Made by a program: the position numbers and the translations under genes. The notes beneath the pieces were generated by a model that ran no database searches, was not told the origin of the DNA, and was given only the letters and a program-made list of their open reading frames with translations. Positions 54,623 through 64,000 of a DNA stretch of 64,000 nt are shown piece after piece; position 1 is the stretch's first letter; every line of letters starts with the position of its first letter. Location: assembly GCF_004745635.1 (NCBI RefSeq), contig NZ_SRLB01000016.1, positions 62,001 through 126,000 on the forward strand. Reading direction: 5' to 3'. Source of the stretch: Methylobacterium nonmethylotrophicum (GTDB lineage: Bacteria; Pseudomonadota; Alphaproteobacteria; Rhizobiales; Beijerinckiaceae).

Positions 54623-55251
54623 AAGGCGGCCCGGCGCTGCGGCGCCGGCACGTCGGGGCGGGCCCGGACCAGGGCCTCGCAATACTGTTCGAGCGGCAGG
54701 CGGGCCCGCATGCTGTCCCGTCTCAAGGCTTCGAAGGCCGCGTCGTCGTCGAGGCCGCGCTCCTGCATCACCCGCAGGATCGCCTTGACGACGTGGCGCC
54801 GTCCGCGCCGGCGCTCCTCGTGGCGCGCCAGCTGCTCCTCGAGCGCGCGGCGGCGCTGGTGCTCGTTCACCGTGAGGTAGAGGGCGGCGTAGACCGAGGC
54901 GCCGTGGATCGGCTTGCGCAGGAGACCCGTCGCGCCGAACTGGAGCAGGCTCCTGAGCCGGCTCGGCGCCTCGACCCCGACGAGACCCAGCACCGGCACC
55001 GGCGGCAGGTCGGAGACGGCGCTCGCCGCCATCCCGGGCAGCGGCAGGTCGCCGTCGACGATCACCAGGGCGCGCTCGGGTTCAAGCTCCGCCCAGGCGA
55101 GCTGGGGGGCCTCGTCCGCCCTCAGGATCGACGCGACGGTCAGGCCGAGCTTCATCAGCGTCGCCACGAGCGTGTCGCTCACGGTCGCCGGCGCGATGAT
55201 CAGGTAGGCCTGCATCCCGCTGAAGTTCTGGATCAACCACGGTCCGGTCAT
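54613..55251 (-). CDS. amiR: ANTAR-domain antitermination regulator AmiR
   Basis: A 212-residue protein: a pseudo-receiver domain (about 14–125, with VIVDGDLPLPGM), a coiled coil (EHQRRRALEEQLARHEERRR) and a C-terminal ANTAR RNA-binding domain (about 150–200) with AILRVMQERGLDDDAAFEAL and RRDSMRARLPLEQYCEALV. In Pseudomonas AmiR binds leader RNA to stop termination when AmiC releases it. Its start overlaps amiC by 4 nt (ATGA), which fits a tight AmiC–AmiR complex. Confidence 0.93.
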   Translation of the reverse strand: MTGPWLIQNFSGMQAYLIIAPATVSDTLVATLMKLGLTVASILRADEAPQLAWAELEPERALVIVDGDLPLPGMAASAVSDLPPVPVLGLVGVEAPSRLRSLLQFGATGLLRKPIHGASVYAALYLTVNEHQRRRALEEQLARHEERRRGRRHVVKAILRVMQERGLDDDAAFEALRRDSMRARLPLEQYCEALVRARPDVPAPQRRAALPK

Positions 55252-56405
55252 GACGGCACCACCCGCAGGCGCGGGCGCCGGAGCACCGGGACGATCCGGG
55301 GGGCACTGCGCACCAGGTAGGGGTCGGGCGCGACGGGGGCCGGTGCCTCGCCCAGGATCGTGAAGCGCGCCGCCGCCGTGGAGAGGCCGATGCGCGGCGT
55401 CAGCGCCGCGTGGAGCGTGGTCTCGTCGAGGCGCACCAGTCCCTGCGGCGCCTCGAAGGCGACCTCGCAGGCGGCGCGCCGCAGGGCCGCGACCTCCTCG
55501 GTGCCCGCCCGCGCCAGGGCCCGGGCGAGGAGGTGGACGGCGATGTAGGCGGCCTCCGTATCGGCCGAGGGCGTCGGCCCGCCGGGAAAGCGCGCGGCGT
55601 ACGCCTCCGTGAAGGCGCGGTTGCGGGGCGTGTCGATCGACGAGAAGTAGACGCTCGAGCTGAGATGGCCGTCGACGGCCTCCGGGCCGATCGCCTCGAG
55701 TTCCGGCTCGGCGAGGCTGCAGCTCGCCACCGGGATCTCCCGCGCCTGATCGATGCCGCGCTCGCGGCAGGCGCGGCGCAGCTCCTGAAAGAACCGGTAG
55801 GCCGAGATGCCGATCAGCGTGTTGAACACGAAGTCCGGTCGCGTCGCCAGGATGGTGTCGATCACCTGCCCGAACTCGGTCTCGCCGATGGCGAAGTAGC
55901 GCTCCGCCGCGACCCGCCCGCCCGCAAGCGCCAGGGTTTCGCGCAGGATGCGGTTGTTCTCCCACGACCAGATGTAGTTCGATCCGATGCAGAAGGCGGT
56001 GCGGTCGCCGCGGGCGAGCAGGTGCTGGACCAGGGGCACGATGTGCTGGTTGGGGGAAGCACCGGTGTAGACGACGTTCTCGGAGGTCTCGAATCCTTCG
56101 TAGTGCGACGGGTACCACAGAAGGCCGTCATGCTTCTCGAAGATCGGGATGATCTCCTTGCGGCTCGACGAGGTGTAGCAGGCGACGACATGCCGGATCC
56201 CGGCCCGCAGGAGCTGGTCGGCACCGGCGGCATACCCGGCGATCTCGCCATTCGGGTCCACGACCTCGGGCTCGAGGACGACCCCGAGGTGTCCCGCATT
56301 CACCTCCTCGACCGCCAGGACGGCGCCATTCTGCATCGCGCGTCCGACGAGGCCGTAAGGCCCGGTGGTGGAGAACAGGATGCCGATGGGGCGTCTGTCA
56401 GTCAT
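55248..56405 (-). CDS. amiC: Amide sensor AmiC
   Basis: A 385-residue type I periplasmic-binding fold without a signal peptide, so cytoplasmic; 385 is also the length I recall for Pseudomonas AmiC. Landmarks are PIGILFSTTGPYGLVGRAMQ, CYTSSSRKEIIPIFEKHDGL, WYPSHYEGFE and NYIWSWENNRILRE. It binds a small amide and frees AmiR. It is the first gene after the leader terminator. Confidence 0.93.
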   Translation of the reverse strand: MTDRRPIGILFSTTGPYGLVGRAMQNGAVLAVEEVNAGHLGVVLEPEVVDPNGEIAGYAAGADQLLRAGIRHVVACYTSSSRKEIIPIFEKHDGLLWYPSHYEGFETSENVVYTGASPNQHIVPLVQHLLARGDRTAFCIGSNYIWSWENNRILRETLALAGGRVAAERYFAIGETEFGQVIDTILATRPDFVFNTLIGISAYRFFQELRRACRERGIDQAREIPVASCSLAEPELEAIGPEAVDGHLSSSVYFSSIDTPRNRAFTEAYAARFPGGPTPSADTEAAYIAVHLLARALARAGTEEVAALRRAACEVAFEAPQGLVRLDETTLHAALTPRIGLSTAAARFTILGEAPAPVAPDPYLVRSAPRIVPVLRRPRLRVVPS

Positions 56406-56422
56406 CGGTGCCTCTGGAACGC

Positions 56423-56454
56423 AAAAAGCCCGCCAGCGCGGAGCGCTGCGGGCT
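56423..56454 (-). terminator. Leader terminator (attenuator) before amiC
   Basis: On the minus strand AGCCCGC-AGCGC (56454–56443) pairs with CGCT and GCGGGCT (about 56438–56427), with one bulged G, and is followed by a T-run (56423–56427). It ends 18 nt before the amiC ATG, so it can block the whole operon. Confidence 0.88.
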
Positions 56455-56506
56455 GCATTGCCGGACGGGAGGGGGCCATATGGCGCCGGATTGGGCATCT
56501 TTGCCC
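56423..56506 (-). promoter_or_regulatory. ANTAR-responsive antiterminator leader
   Basis: Hairpin P1 is GGGC[AAAGAU]GCCC (56506–56493). Hairpin P2 is GGC[AAUGCA]GCC (56462–56451). Both have six-base loops with A at position 1 and G at position 4, the recognition rule published for ANTAR proteins. The P2 loop's last base and its 3' strand (56454–56451) form the base of the terminator's 5' arm, so P2 and the terminator exclude each other. The P1–P2 linker is about 30 nt. Confidence 0.78.
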
Positions 56507-56520
56507 TGCGCCTCAAAAAC

Positions 56521-56549
56521 AGGCTCGGACGTTACGCCGACGATGTCAA
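56521..56549 (-). promoter_or_regulatory. Candidate promoter of the amide operon
   Basis: A perfect TTGACA (56544–56549) lies 17 nt upstream of GAGCCT, a poor -10. The implied start would be near 56514, just before hairpin P1 of the leader, which supports the position. Confidence 0.4.
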
Positions 56550-56833
56550 GCCGGTTTCTGCGCAGCGCGGCGACGCCATGGGTCGGCGCGATCCCTCGAT
56601 CGCGTGCCGGTCCGGTCGCCGGCTCCAGGGCGATCATCCGCGACGGATCCGGGACCTGAGCGGTCAGGGCGTCGGCTCGCCCACGCGACACGCCCCACGG
56701 GGTCTTGCCGGGGCGCAGGCCTTCCGCCCACGCCGTCCTGCGCTGAGCGGGTGGGACGGACAGGCCCTGCGCTCAAGCCACCACCGTCGTGTACCGTGCG
56801 ACGACGGTTCGGCCGGGCGGCATGGGGTTGGTG

Positions 56834-57391
56834 ATGGGGCGAGGCGAGGACGACGACAGGCAGGCGAACCGCGCCGTCACGGGACGGACCCGGGTCCGCC
56901 TCCGGCACTTTTCCCGGTCGCTGCCGATGTCGCTGCTGCGGGCCCGCGAGGCGGTGATGCAACATTTCCGTGCCTCGTTGCGGCACCACAATCTGACCGA
57001 GCAGCAATGGCGGGTCCTGCGGGCGCTCACCACCGTCGAGGCGATCGAGACGACCGAACTGGCTTACGCCACCTTCCTCCTGCCCCCGAGCCTGTCGCGC
57101 ATCGTCCGCGACCTCGAGGAGCGGGGGCTCGTCGCGCGCCGCAGCGCCGAGACCGACCTGCGCCGCGCGCTCGTCTCGATCAGCCAGGAGGGCATGCGGG
57201 TGATCGAGACGGTCTCGCCGGAATCCGAGTTGATCTACGGCCGCATCGCCGACGCCTTCGGAAGCGAGCGGCTGGCGCTGCTCCAGGATCTGCTGCGCGA
57301 GCTGGAAATCTGCCTGACGGACCTGCCGGGAGGTGCGGACGCCGCCGGATCGGAGGCGGGTGCGCCCGCTCCCGGCAGCCGACGGGAATAG
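56834..57391 (+). CDS. hpaR: MarR-family regulator HpaR
   Basis: A 185-residue MarR protein with the winged helix RASLRHHNLTEQQWRVLRAL, LLPPSLSRIVRDLEERGLVA and RRALVSISQEGM, matching the homoprotocatechuate operon regulator. HpaR normally represses the meta-cleavage genes until the aromatic substrate binds. The ATG at 56834 is chosen; ATG 56822 or GTG 56789 would lengthen it. A palindromic operator follows at 57417–57437. Confidence 0.86.
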   Translation: MGRGEDDDRQANRAVTGRTRVRLRHFSRSLPMSLLRAREAVMQHFRASLRHHNLTEQQWRVLRALTTVEAIETTELAYATFLLPPSLSRIVRDLEERGLVARRSAETDLRRALVSISQEGMRVIETVSPESELIYGRIADAFGSERLALLQDLLRELEICLTDLPGGADAAGSEAGAPAPGSRRE

Positions 57392-57416
57392 GGCCGCGGG
57401 CCGGTTGCGAAGAGAT

Positions 57417-57437
57417 GATTAACACGTTAAGTTAATC
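57417..57437. promoter_or_regulatory. Probable HpaR operator
   Basis: GATTAAC (57417–57423) and GTTAATC (57431–57437) are perfect inverted arms 7 nt apart, and TTAAC-AC-GTTAA (57419–57430) overlaps them. This A+T-rich palindrome stands out in G+C-rich DNA, between hpaR and hpaF, and has the TTAAC/GTTAA form typical of MarR sites. Confidence 0.68.
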
Positions 57438-57489
57438 CCGGTTCCGGCTGCGCCGACGGGAGATCGGCGCGGGCTGCGGGGAGGGCGCC

Positions 57490-57890
57490 GTGCCGCACAT
57501 CATCGTCGAGTACTCGGCCAATCTCGAGCCGGCGGTCTCGCCCCGGCGGCTCGTCGACGCCCTCCACCGGGCGGCGCTCGACACCGGCGTCTTCCCCATC
57601 GGCGGGCTGCGCACCCGGGCCGAGCGGCGCGACGTCTACGCGGTGGCCGACGGTGATCCCGACAACGGCTTCGTCGCGGTGCTGGCGCGCATCGGCGAGG
57701 GCCGCGACGCCGAGACCCGCGGGCGCGTCGCCCGGGCCCTGATGGACGTACTCGAGGCCGAGACGGCCGAGGTCTTCCGCGGGCGGGGGCTCGGGCTCAC
57801 CGTCGAGGTGCAGGAGATCGACGGCACCGGATCGCTCAAGACCAACAACCTGCACGAGCGGATGGCGCGCAAGGACCGGGGAGAGGCCGC

Positions 57891-57894
<4 letters not shown>
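57490..57894 (+). CDS. hpaF: 5-carboxymethyl-2-hydroxymuconate isomerase
   Basis: A 134-residue tautomerase-superfamily enzyme that isomerises CHM in the homoprotocatechuate pathway. It starts MPHIIVEYSANLE; the proline after Met would be the catalytic N-terminal Pro. It begins at GTG and overlaps hpaE by 4 nt. Confidence 0.9.
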
Positions 57895-59426
<1,532 letters not shown>

Positions 59427-59602
59427 GCATCATTCCGCCGGTCGCGAACGACCGGTGCCGAAGCGGTCACCGGTCCGGCGGCGATGTCGATGCAACACCA
59501 AGAACCCAAGCAGAATCGCGCCATGCAACGCTGCTTTGGGCCGCCGTGCCCGCCCCGTCGTCAGCGGCCGCCCGCCAGAGGCGGTCCAGGAGGATCCGCC
59601 CC

Positions 59603-60583
59603 ATGCCCGTGCCGGCCCCGGTGCTCGCCCCGCCCTTCCACGTCGTGCGCCTCGGCCACGTCGTCCTGACCGTGCGCGACCTCGGCGCCGCGAAGGCGTT
59701 CTGGGCCGACACGCTGGGCCTCCAGGTGACGGAGGAGACCGGGACGCGCCTCTACCTGCGGGCGATGGAGGAGCGCGGCCATCACTGCGTCGTGCTGGAG
59801 CGGGGCGAGGCGCCCGCCGCGCGCCACCTCGGCTTCAAGGTCTTCTCCGAGGAGGATCTCGATCGCGCTCACGCCCATTTCCGCGACCGCGGCCTCGCGG
59901 CGGCGTTCGTCGAGGAGCCCTACCAGGGCCGGACCCTGCGCACCGTCGACCCGCTCGGCGTGCCGCTCGAGTTCTATTTCCGCATGGAGAAGCTGCCGGC
60001 GGTCCACCAGACCTACGCGCTCTACCGGGGCGTGAAGCCCCTGCGCATCGACCATGTCAACTGCTTCTCCGACGACGTCGACGCCTCGGTCGCGTTCTAC
60101 AACGAGCTCGGCTTCCGCGTGACGGAATACACGGAGAACGAGGACCGCTCGCGCCTCTGGGCTGCCTGGATGCACCGCAAGGGCGGCGTGCACGACATGG
60201 CCTTCACCCACGGAATCGGGCCGCGGCTGCACCACGTGGCGTTCTGGGTCTCGCACCCGATGAACATCATCGACCTCCTCGACCTCATGGCGACCACCGG
60301 CTACGTCGCGAGCATCGAGCGCGGTCCCGGACGTCACGGCATCTCGAACGCGTTCTTCCTCTACGTGCGGGATCCGGACGGGCACCGCATCGAGATCTAC
60401 TGCTCGGACTACCAGACCATCGACCCGGATCACGAACCGATCCGCTGGGACCTGCGCGACCCGCAGCGCCAGACGCTCTGGGGGGCGCCGGCGCCGAGGA
60501 GCTGGTTCGAGGAGGGCACGCCCTTCGCCGGCACGCCGGCCCGCCAGCCGTCCTACGCGGCCTCGCCGATCGTCGCCGGGTGA
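59603..60583 (+). CDS. hpaD: 3,4-dihydroxyphenylacetate 2,3-dioxygenase
   Basis: A 326-residue type I extradiol dioxygenase that opens the homoprotocatechuate ring. It has two vicinal-oxygen-chelate modules; the iron ligands in the second are His151 (RIDHVNCF), His211 (RLHHVAF) and Glu264 (HRIEIYCSDY). AGGAGG lies 9 nt before the ATG. The 176-bp gap before it contains no second operator that I could see. Confidence 0.93.
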   Translation: MPVPAPVLAPPFHVVRLGHVVLTVRDLGAAKAFWADTLGLQVTEETGTRLYLRAMEERGHHCVVLERGEAPAARHLGFKVFSEEDLDRAHAHFRDRGLAAAFVEEPYQGRTLRTVDPLGVPLEFYFRMEKLPAVHQTYALYRGVKPLRIDHVNCFSDDVDASVAFYNELGFRVTEYTENEDRSRLWAAWMHRKGGVHDMAFTHGIGPRLHHVAFWVSHPMNIIDLLDLMATTGYVASIERGPGRHGISNAFFLYVRDPDGHRIEIYCSDYQTIDPDHEPIRWDLRDPQRQTLWGAPAPRSWFEEGTPFAGTPARQPSYAASPIVAG

Positions 60584-60588
60584 CCGCC

Positions 60589-61389
60589 ATGCTGGACGAC
60601 GCCGTCGAGGCCTTCGCGCAGAGCCTGTTCGAGGCCGAGCGGGACCGGCGCCAGACCCGCGCCCTCTCGATCCTGCATCCGGAGGCGACGCTCGACGACG
60701 CCTACCGCGTGCAGGAGGCCTTCGTCGCCCGGAAGGTCGCGGCCGGCGGCCGGATCCGGGGCCACAAGATCGGCCTGACCTCCCGGGCGATGCAGGCGGC
60801 GGTCGGCATCGACCAGCCGGATTCCGGCTACATCCTCGACGACATGGTCTTCCCCGACGGCGGGGTGGTGCCCGGCGGACGCTTCATCGGGCTGCGCGTC
60901 GAGGCGGAACTCGCCTTCGTGCTAGGGCGCGACCTCTCGGGGGCGGATTGCACCCTGTTCGACGTGCTCGACGCCACCGCCTACGTCACGCCGGCGCTCG
61001 AGATCCTCGACACCCGCATCTTCCGCGCCGATCCCGAGACGGGTGCCGGGCGCAGGGTCGTCGACACCGTCGCCGACAACGCCGCCAATGCCGGCATCGT
61101 GACCGGCGGCCGGCCGTTCCGGCCGGGCGATCACGACCTGCGCTGGATCGGGGCGATCTGCGCGAAGAACGGCGCGGTCGAGGAGACGGGCCTCGCCGCC
61201 GGGGTGCTCAACAATCCGGCATCGGCGGTCGCCTGGCTGGTGAAGCGCTTCGCCGGCCAGGGCCGCGGCCTCAAGGCGGGCGAGATCGTGCTGGCCGGCT
61301 CCTTCATCCGCCCGATCGAAATCGGGCCGGGCGACACGATCACCGCCGATTACGGCCCGTTCGGCACCGTCTCCTGCCATGTCGGATGA
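60589..61389 (+). CDS. hpaH: 2-oxo-hept-3-ene-1,7-dioate hydratase
   Basis: A 266-residue FAH-superfamily hydratase. Landmarks are GHKIGLTSRAMQAAVGIDQP, GYILDDMVF, VEAELAFVLGRDL and ADNAANAGIVTGG. It hydrates the oxo-heptenedioate made by decarboxylation. The ATG is used; a GTG at 60580, overlapping the hpaD stop, is also possible. Confidence 0.92.
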   Translation: MLDDAVEAFAQSLFEAERDRRQTRALSILHPEATLDDAYRVQEAFVARKVAAGGRIRGHKIGLTSRAMQAAVGIDQPDSGYILDDMVFPDGGVVPGGRFIGLRVEAELAFVLGRDLSGADCTLFDVLDATAYVTPALEILDTRIFRADPETGAGRRVVDTVADNAANAGIVTGGRPFRPGDHDLRWIGAICAKNGAVEETGLAAGVLNNPASAVAWLVKRFAGQGRGLKAGEIVLAGSFIRPIEIGPGDTITADYGPFGTVSCHVG

Positions 61390-61411
61390 GGCCCAGTTTC
61401 GGAGGAGGTCC

Positions 61412-62275
61412 ATGAAGTTCGTCACCTTCGAGAGCGGCGGCGCCGTCTCCTACGGCCTCTGGCAGGAGGAGGGCGGGAGGACCGGCGTCGTCGACCTCGG
61501 CCGCCGCCTGCCCTACCCGACCCTCGACGCGCTGATCGCCGCCGAGGCCGTGGCGGAGGCCGCGGCGTTCGCCGGCACGCCGCCCGACCACGCGGCCGGG
61601 GCGGTCCGGCTCCGGCGGCCATTGAGCGCGTTCCGGAAGTGCTTCTGCGTCGGCGTGAACTACCCGGACCGCAACGCCGAGTACAAGGACGCCTCGGACC
61701 TCCCGCCGTATCCGAGCCTGTTCATCCGCTTCCCCGAGAGCTTCTCTGGGCCCGACGCCCCGATCCTGCGCCCGCCGGAGAGCCGGCAGCTCGACTACGA
61801 GGGCGAGATCGTGCTGGTGATCGGCAGGGCCGGACGGCGCATCCGCGCGGCGGACTGGCGCGACCACGTCATGGGCTACACCCTCGCCAACGAGGGCACG
61901 CTGCGCGACTGGGTGCGGCACGGCAAGTTCAACGTGACGCCCGGCAAGAACTGGGCGTCGTCCGGGTCGCTCGGCCCCTGGATCGTGACCGCCGACGCGG
62001 TCGACGCGGAGCGCCTGCGGCTGGTGACCCGGGTCAACGGCGAGGTCCGCCAGGACGACACCACCGCGCGGCTGATGTTCCCGTTCGGCCGCATCCTCGA
62101 ATATGTCTCGACCTTCTGCACGCTCGAGCCCGGCGACATCATCCTCACCGGTACGCCGGCCGGCGCCGGGGCCCGCTTCGACCCGCCGCGCTTCCTCGTG
62201 CCGGGCGACGTGGTCGAGGTGGAGGTCGGGGGCATCGGCCTGTTGCGCAACACCGTCGCCGACGAGGCCCCCTGA
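61412..62275 (+). CDS. FAH-family decarboxylase/isomerase (HpaG-like)
   Basis: A 287-residue fumarylacetoacetate-hydrolase-fold enzyme with CVGVNYPDRNAEY, the metal-binding DYEGEIVLVIGR, GYTLANEGTLRDWVRHGKF and ILTGTPAGAG. From its context it should decarboxylate the oxo-pentene-tricarboxylate formed by HpaF. E. coli HpaG is a fused two-domain protein; this one has a single domain. GGAGGAGG precedes the ATG. Confidence 0.82.
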   Translation: MKFVTFESGGAVSYGLWQEEGGRTGVVDLGRRLPYPTLDALIAAEAVAEAAAFAGTPPDHAAGAVRLRRPLSAFRKCFCVGVNYPDRNAEYKDASDLPPYPSLFIRFPESFSGPDAPILRPPESRQLDYEGEIVLVIGRAGRRIRAADWRDHVMGYTLANEGTLRDWVRHGKFNVTPGKNWASSGSLGPWIVTADAVDAERLRLVTRVNGEVRQDDTTARLMFPFGRILEYVSTFCTLEPGDIILTGTPAGAGARFDPPRFLVPGDVVEVEVGGIGLLRNTVADEAP

Positions 62276-63948
62276 TGGACCGCAGCCCAGGCGCCCTGCG
62301 CCGCATGACCGGCGGAGCGGCGATCGTCGAGGCGCTCGCGGCGAACGGCGTCGACACCGTGTTCGGCCTGCCCGGCGCCCAGATGTACCCGCTGTTCGAC
62401 GCCTTGAAGCAGCGCGAGGCTGCGATCCGCACCGTCGGGGCGCGGCACGAGCAGGCCTGCGGCTACATGGCCTTCGGGTATGCCCGCTCGACCGGCCGGC
62501 CGGGGGTCTACGCGGTGGTGCCGGGCCCCGGCGTCCTCAACACCACGGCGGCGCTCTGCACCGCCTACGGCACCGGCAGCCCGGTCCTCTGCCTCACCGG
62601 CCAGGTTCCGACCGCCTTCCTCGGCAAGGGGCGCGGCCACCTGCACGAGCTGCCCGACCAGCTCGGGACGCTGCGCTCGCTCGTGAAATGGGCCGAGCGG
62701 ATCGAGCGCGTCGAGGACGCGCCGGCGGTGATCGACGAGGCGTTCCGCCGGATGCTGTCCGGCCGGCCCGGCCCGGTCGCCGTCGAGATGGCCTGGGACG
62801 TGATGGCGGGCGCGGCCGAGGTCGCCCCCCTGCCCGCTTCACGGCCCGACCGGCGCCCGGTGCCCTGCGGCGAGGCGGTCGCCCGTGCCGCGCGGCTCCT
62901 CGCCGCGGCCGAGCGGCCGATGATCCTCGTCGGCTCGGGCGCCCAGCACGCCGGTGCGGCGGTGCTGGCGCTCGCCGAGGCCCTCGACGCGCCGGTAGGC
63001 GCCTTCCGCGGCGGGCGCGGGGTCGTGGACGAGGACCACCCGCTCGGGGTTTCGTCCTATGCCGCGCGCCTGCTCTGGGACGACACGGATGCCCTCGTCG
63101 GCATCGGCTCGCGCCTCGAGATGCCCTACATGCGCTGGGCCGGGATGATGCGCCTGATCGACCGTCCGGAGACGCCTCCGCTCGTGCGCCTCGACATCGA
63201 CCCCGTCGAGTTCGAGCGCCTCGTGCCGGAGGTCGGGATCCTGGCCGATTCCGAGGACGGCGCCCGGGCGCTTCTCGCGGCGGTGCGGGCGTTCCCCCGC
63301 CGGGACCGGCCCGACCGGCGGGCGGCGATCGCCGCGGCGAAGGCGCGGGCCAGGAGCGCGGTCGAGGCGGTGCAGCCGCAGGTCGCCTATCTCGACGCGA
63401 TCCGCGCCGTGCTGCCCCGCGACGGGTTCCTGGTGCCCGAGCTCTCCCAGCTCGGCTTCGCCACCTATTTCGGCTGGCCCGTCCACGAGCCCCGCACCTA
63501 CGTCTCGGAAGGCTACCAGGGCACGCTCGGCTTCGGCTTCCCGACGGCGCTCGGGGTCAAGGTCGCCCATCCCGGCCGCGCCGTGGTCTCGGTGACGGGC
63601 GACGGCGGCTTCCTGTTCGGCGTGCAGGAGCTGGCGACCGCGGCCCAGGAGCGGATCGGGCTCGTCACGGTCGTCGTCAACAACGCGTCCTACGGCAACG
63701 TGCTGCGCGACCAGCAGACCGGGTTCGGCAACCGGATCATCGGCTCGGTCCTGGAGAATCCGGATTTCCTGCTCCTGGCGAAGGCCTTCGGCGTCGCGGG
63801 GGCGGCGGTCTCCACGCCGGACGGTCTCGCGGCGGAACTCAGGCTGGCCTTCGACCGGCCCGGGCCGACGCTGATCGAGGTCCGGGTGCCGCAGGGCACG
63901 GAAGCCTCGCCCTGGCCGTTCATCCATCCCCCGGCCCGGCCCGCCTGA
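62275..63948 (+). CDS. Thiamine-diphosphate enzyme, acetolactate-synthase-like
   Basis: A 557-residue ThDP enzyme with the catalytic Glu59 in GARHEQACGYMAFGYAR, the middle domain, and the ThDP/Mg motif GDGGFLFGVQELATA ... NNASYGN. It overlaps the HpaG-like gene by one nt (TGATG), so it is cotranslated with the hpa genes. Its role is unclear: it may process the 2-oxo acid product of the pathway, or act as a decarboxylase or carboligase on a related aromatic 2-oxo acid. Confidence 0.82.
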   Translation: MDRSPGALRRMTGGAAIVEALAANGVDTVFGLPGAQMYPLFDALKQREAAIRTVGARHEQACGYMAFGYARSTGRPGVYAVVPGPGVLNTTAALCTAYGTGSPVLCLTGQVPTAFLGKGRGHLHELPDQLGTLRSLVKWAERIERVEDAPAVIDEAFRRMLSGRPGPVAVEMAWDVMAGAAEVAPLPASRPDRRPVPCGEAVARAARLLAAAERPMILVGSGAQHAGAAVLALAEALDAPVGAFRGGRGVVDEDHPLGVSSYAARLLWDDTDALVGIGSRLEMPYMRWAGMMRLIDRPETPPLVRLDIDPVEFERLVPEVGILADSEDGARALLAAVRAFPRRDRPDRRAAIAAAKARARSAVEAVQPQVAYLDAIRAVLPRDGFLVPELSQLGFATYFGWPVHEPRTYVSEGYQGTLGFGFPTALGVKVAHPGRAVVSVTGDGGFLFGVQELATAAQERIGLVTVVVNNASYGNVLRDQQTGFGNRIIGSVLENPDFLLLAKAFGVAGAAVSTPDGLAAELRLAFDRPGPTLIEVRVPQGTEASPWPFIHPPARPA

Positions 63949-64000
63949 GGCCGGCCGATGCGCGAGTGATACGACATCCGGACGATTGCGTCCGGAATTC

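Noticed and set aside
63949-64000. Start of a further hpa gene at the right edge
   Set aside because: The last 52 bp show no start with a ribosome-binding site and no family similarity.

Overview
The window is about 70 % G+C and reads as chromosomal DNA of an alphaproteobacterium of the Hyphomicrobiales, most likely Methylobacterium or a close relative. This rests on remembered family knowledge, not on a search. The supporting signs are a ChvI/ChvG – HprK – EIIA – HPr block, an Hsp20/DUF1150 pair, an alpha-proteobacterial sRNA of the MmgR (alpha-r8) type, the short 'FPASDP' tail on a hemerythrin-like protein, and several short palindromic intergenic repeats. No phage, transposase, integrase, CRISPR array, rRNA or tRNA was found.

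Layout. 1–24 kb is mostly housekeeping on the minus strand: infC (cut by the window edge, apparently with an ATT start), a GT4 glycosyltransferase, hsp20/DUF1150, rppH, a YibQ-type deacetylase, ctpA–envC-like–rlmH–rsfS–nadD–proA (envelope and ribosome upkeep), lepA, an FAD oxidoreductase, pckA, a HugZ-like protein, dnaN, dnaA, and queD/queE for 7-deazaguanine synthesis. 24–29 kb on the plus strand holds a penicillin-binding carboxypeptidase, an unrecognised protein, a COG0523 GTPase and a possible acetyltransferase. 29–33 kb is the PTS-regulatory and ChvG/ChvI two-component block. recF, ghrA and an aminotransferase follow. 37.4–38.5 kb is a graveyard: two head-to-head broken genes that look like a lasso-peptide-type asparagine-synthetase homolog and its ABC exporter. 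38.5–42 kb carries small stress-type genes (hemerythrin-like membrane protein, tiny secreted, acidic and membrane proteins) and the MmgR-like sRNA. 42–47 kb has an XRE regulator, metK, trmB, a frameshifted coiled-coil gene and an HWE-family histidine kinase.

Two catabolic blocks fill the rest. From 56.5 kb down to 48.4 kb (minus strand) is one probable amide-utilisation operon: leader RNA, amiC, amiR, urtABCDE-type ABC transporter, fmdA-type amidase. The leader has two six-base-loop hairpins, each with A at loop position 1 and G at position 4, and the second is mutually exclusive with an intrinsic terminator just before amiC. That is the architecture expected for ANTAR (AmiR) antitermination, here controlling its own sensor, regulator and the transporter. 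From 56.8 kb to the right edge (plus strand) is a homoprotocatechuate meta-cleavage cluster: hpaR, a palindromic operator, hpaF, hpaE, hpaD, hpaH, an hpaG-like FAH-family gene, and a thiamine-diphosphate enzyme where the aldolase might have been expected.

A recurring structural theme is short tandem duplication (14–33 bp units). At three loci the duplicated unit covers a gene's stop codon. Palindromic repeats also sit inside the amide operon, between urtA and urtB and between urtE and fmdA.
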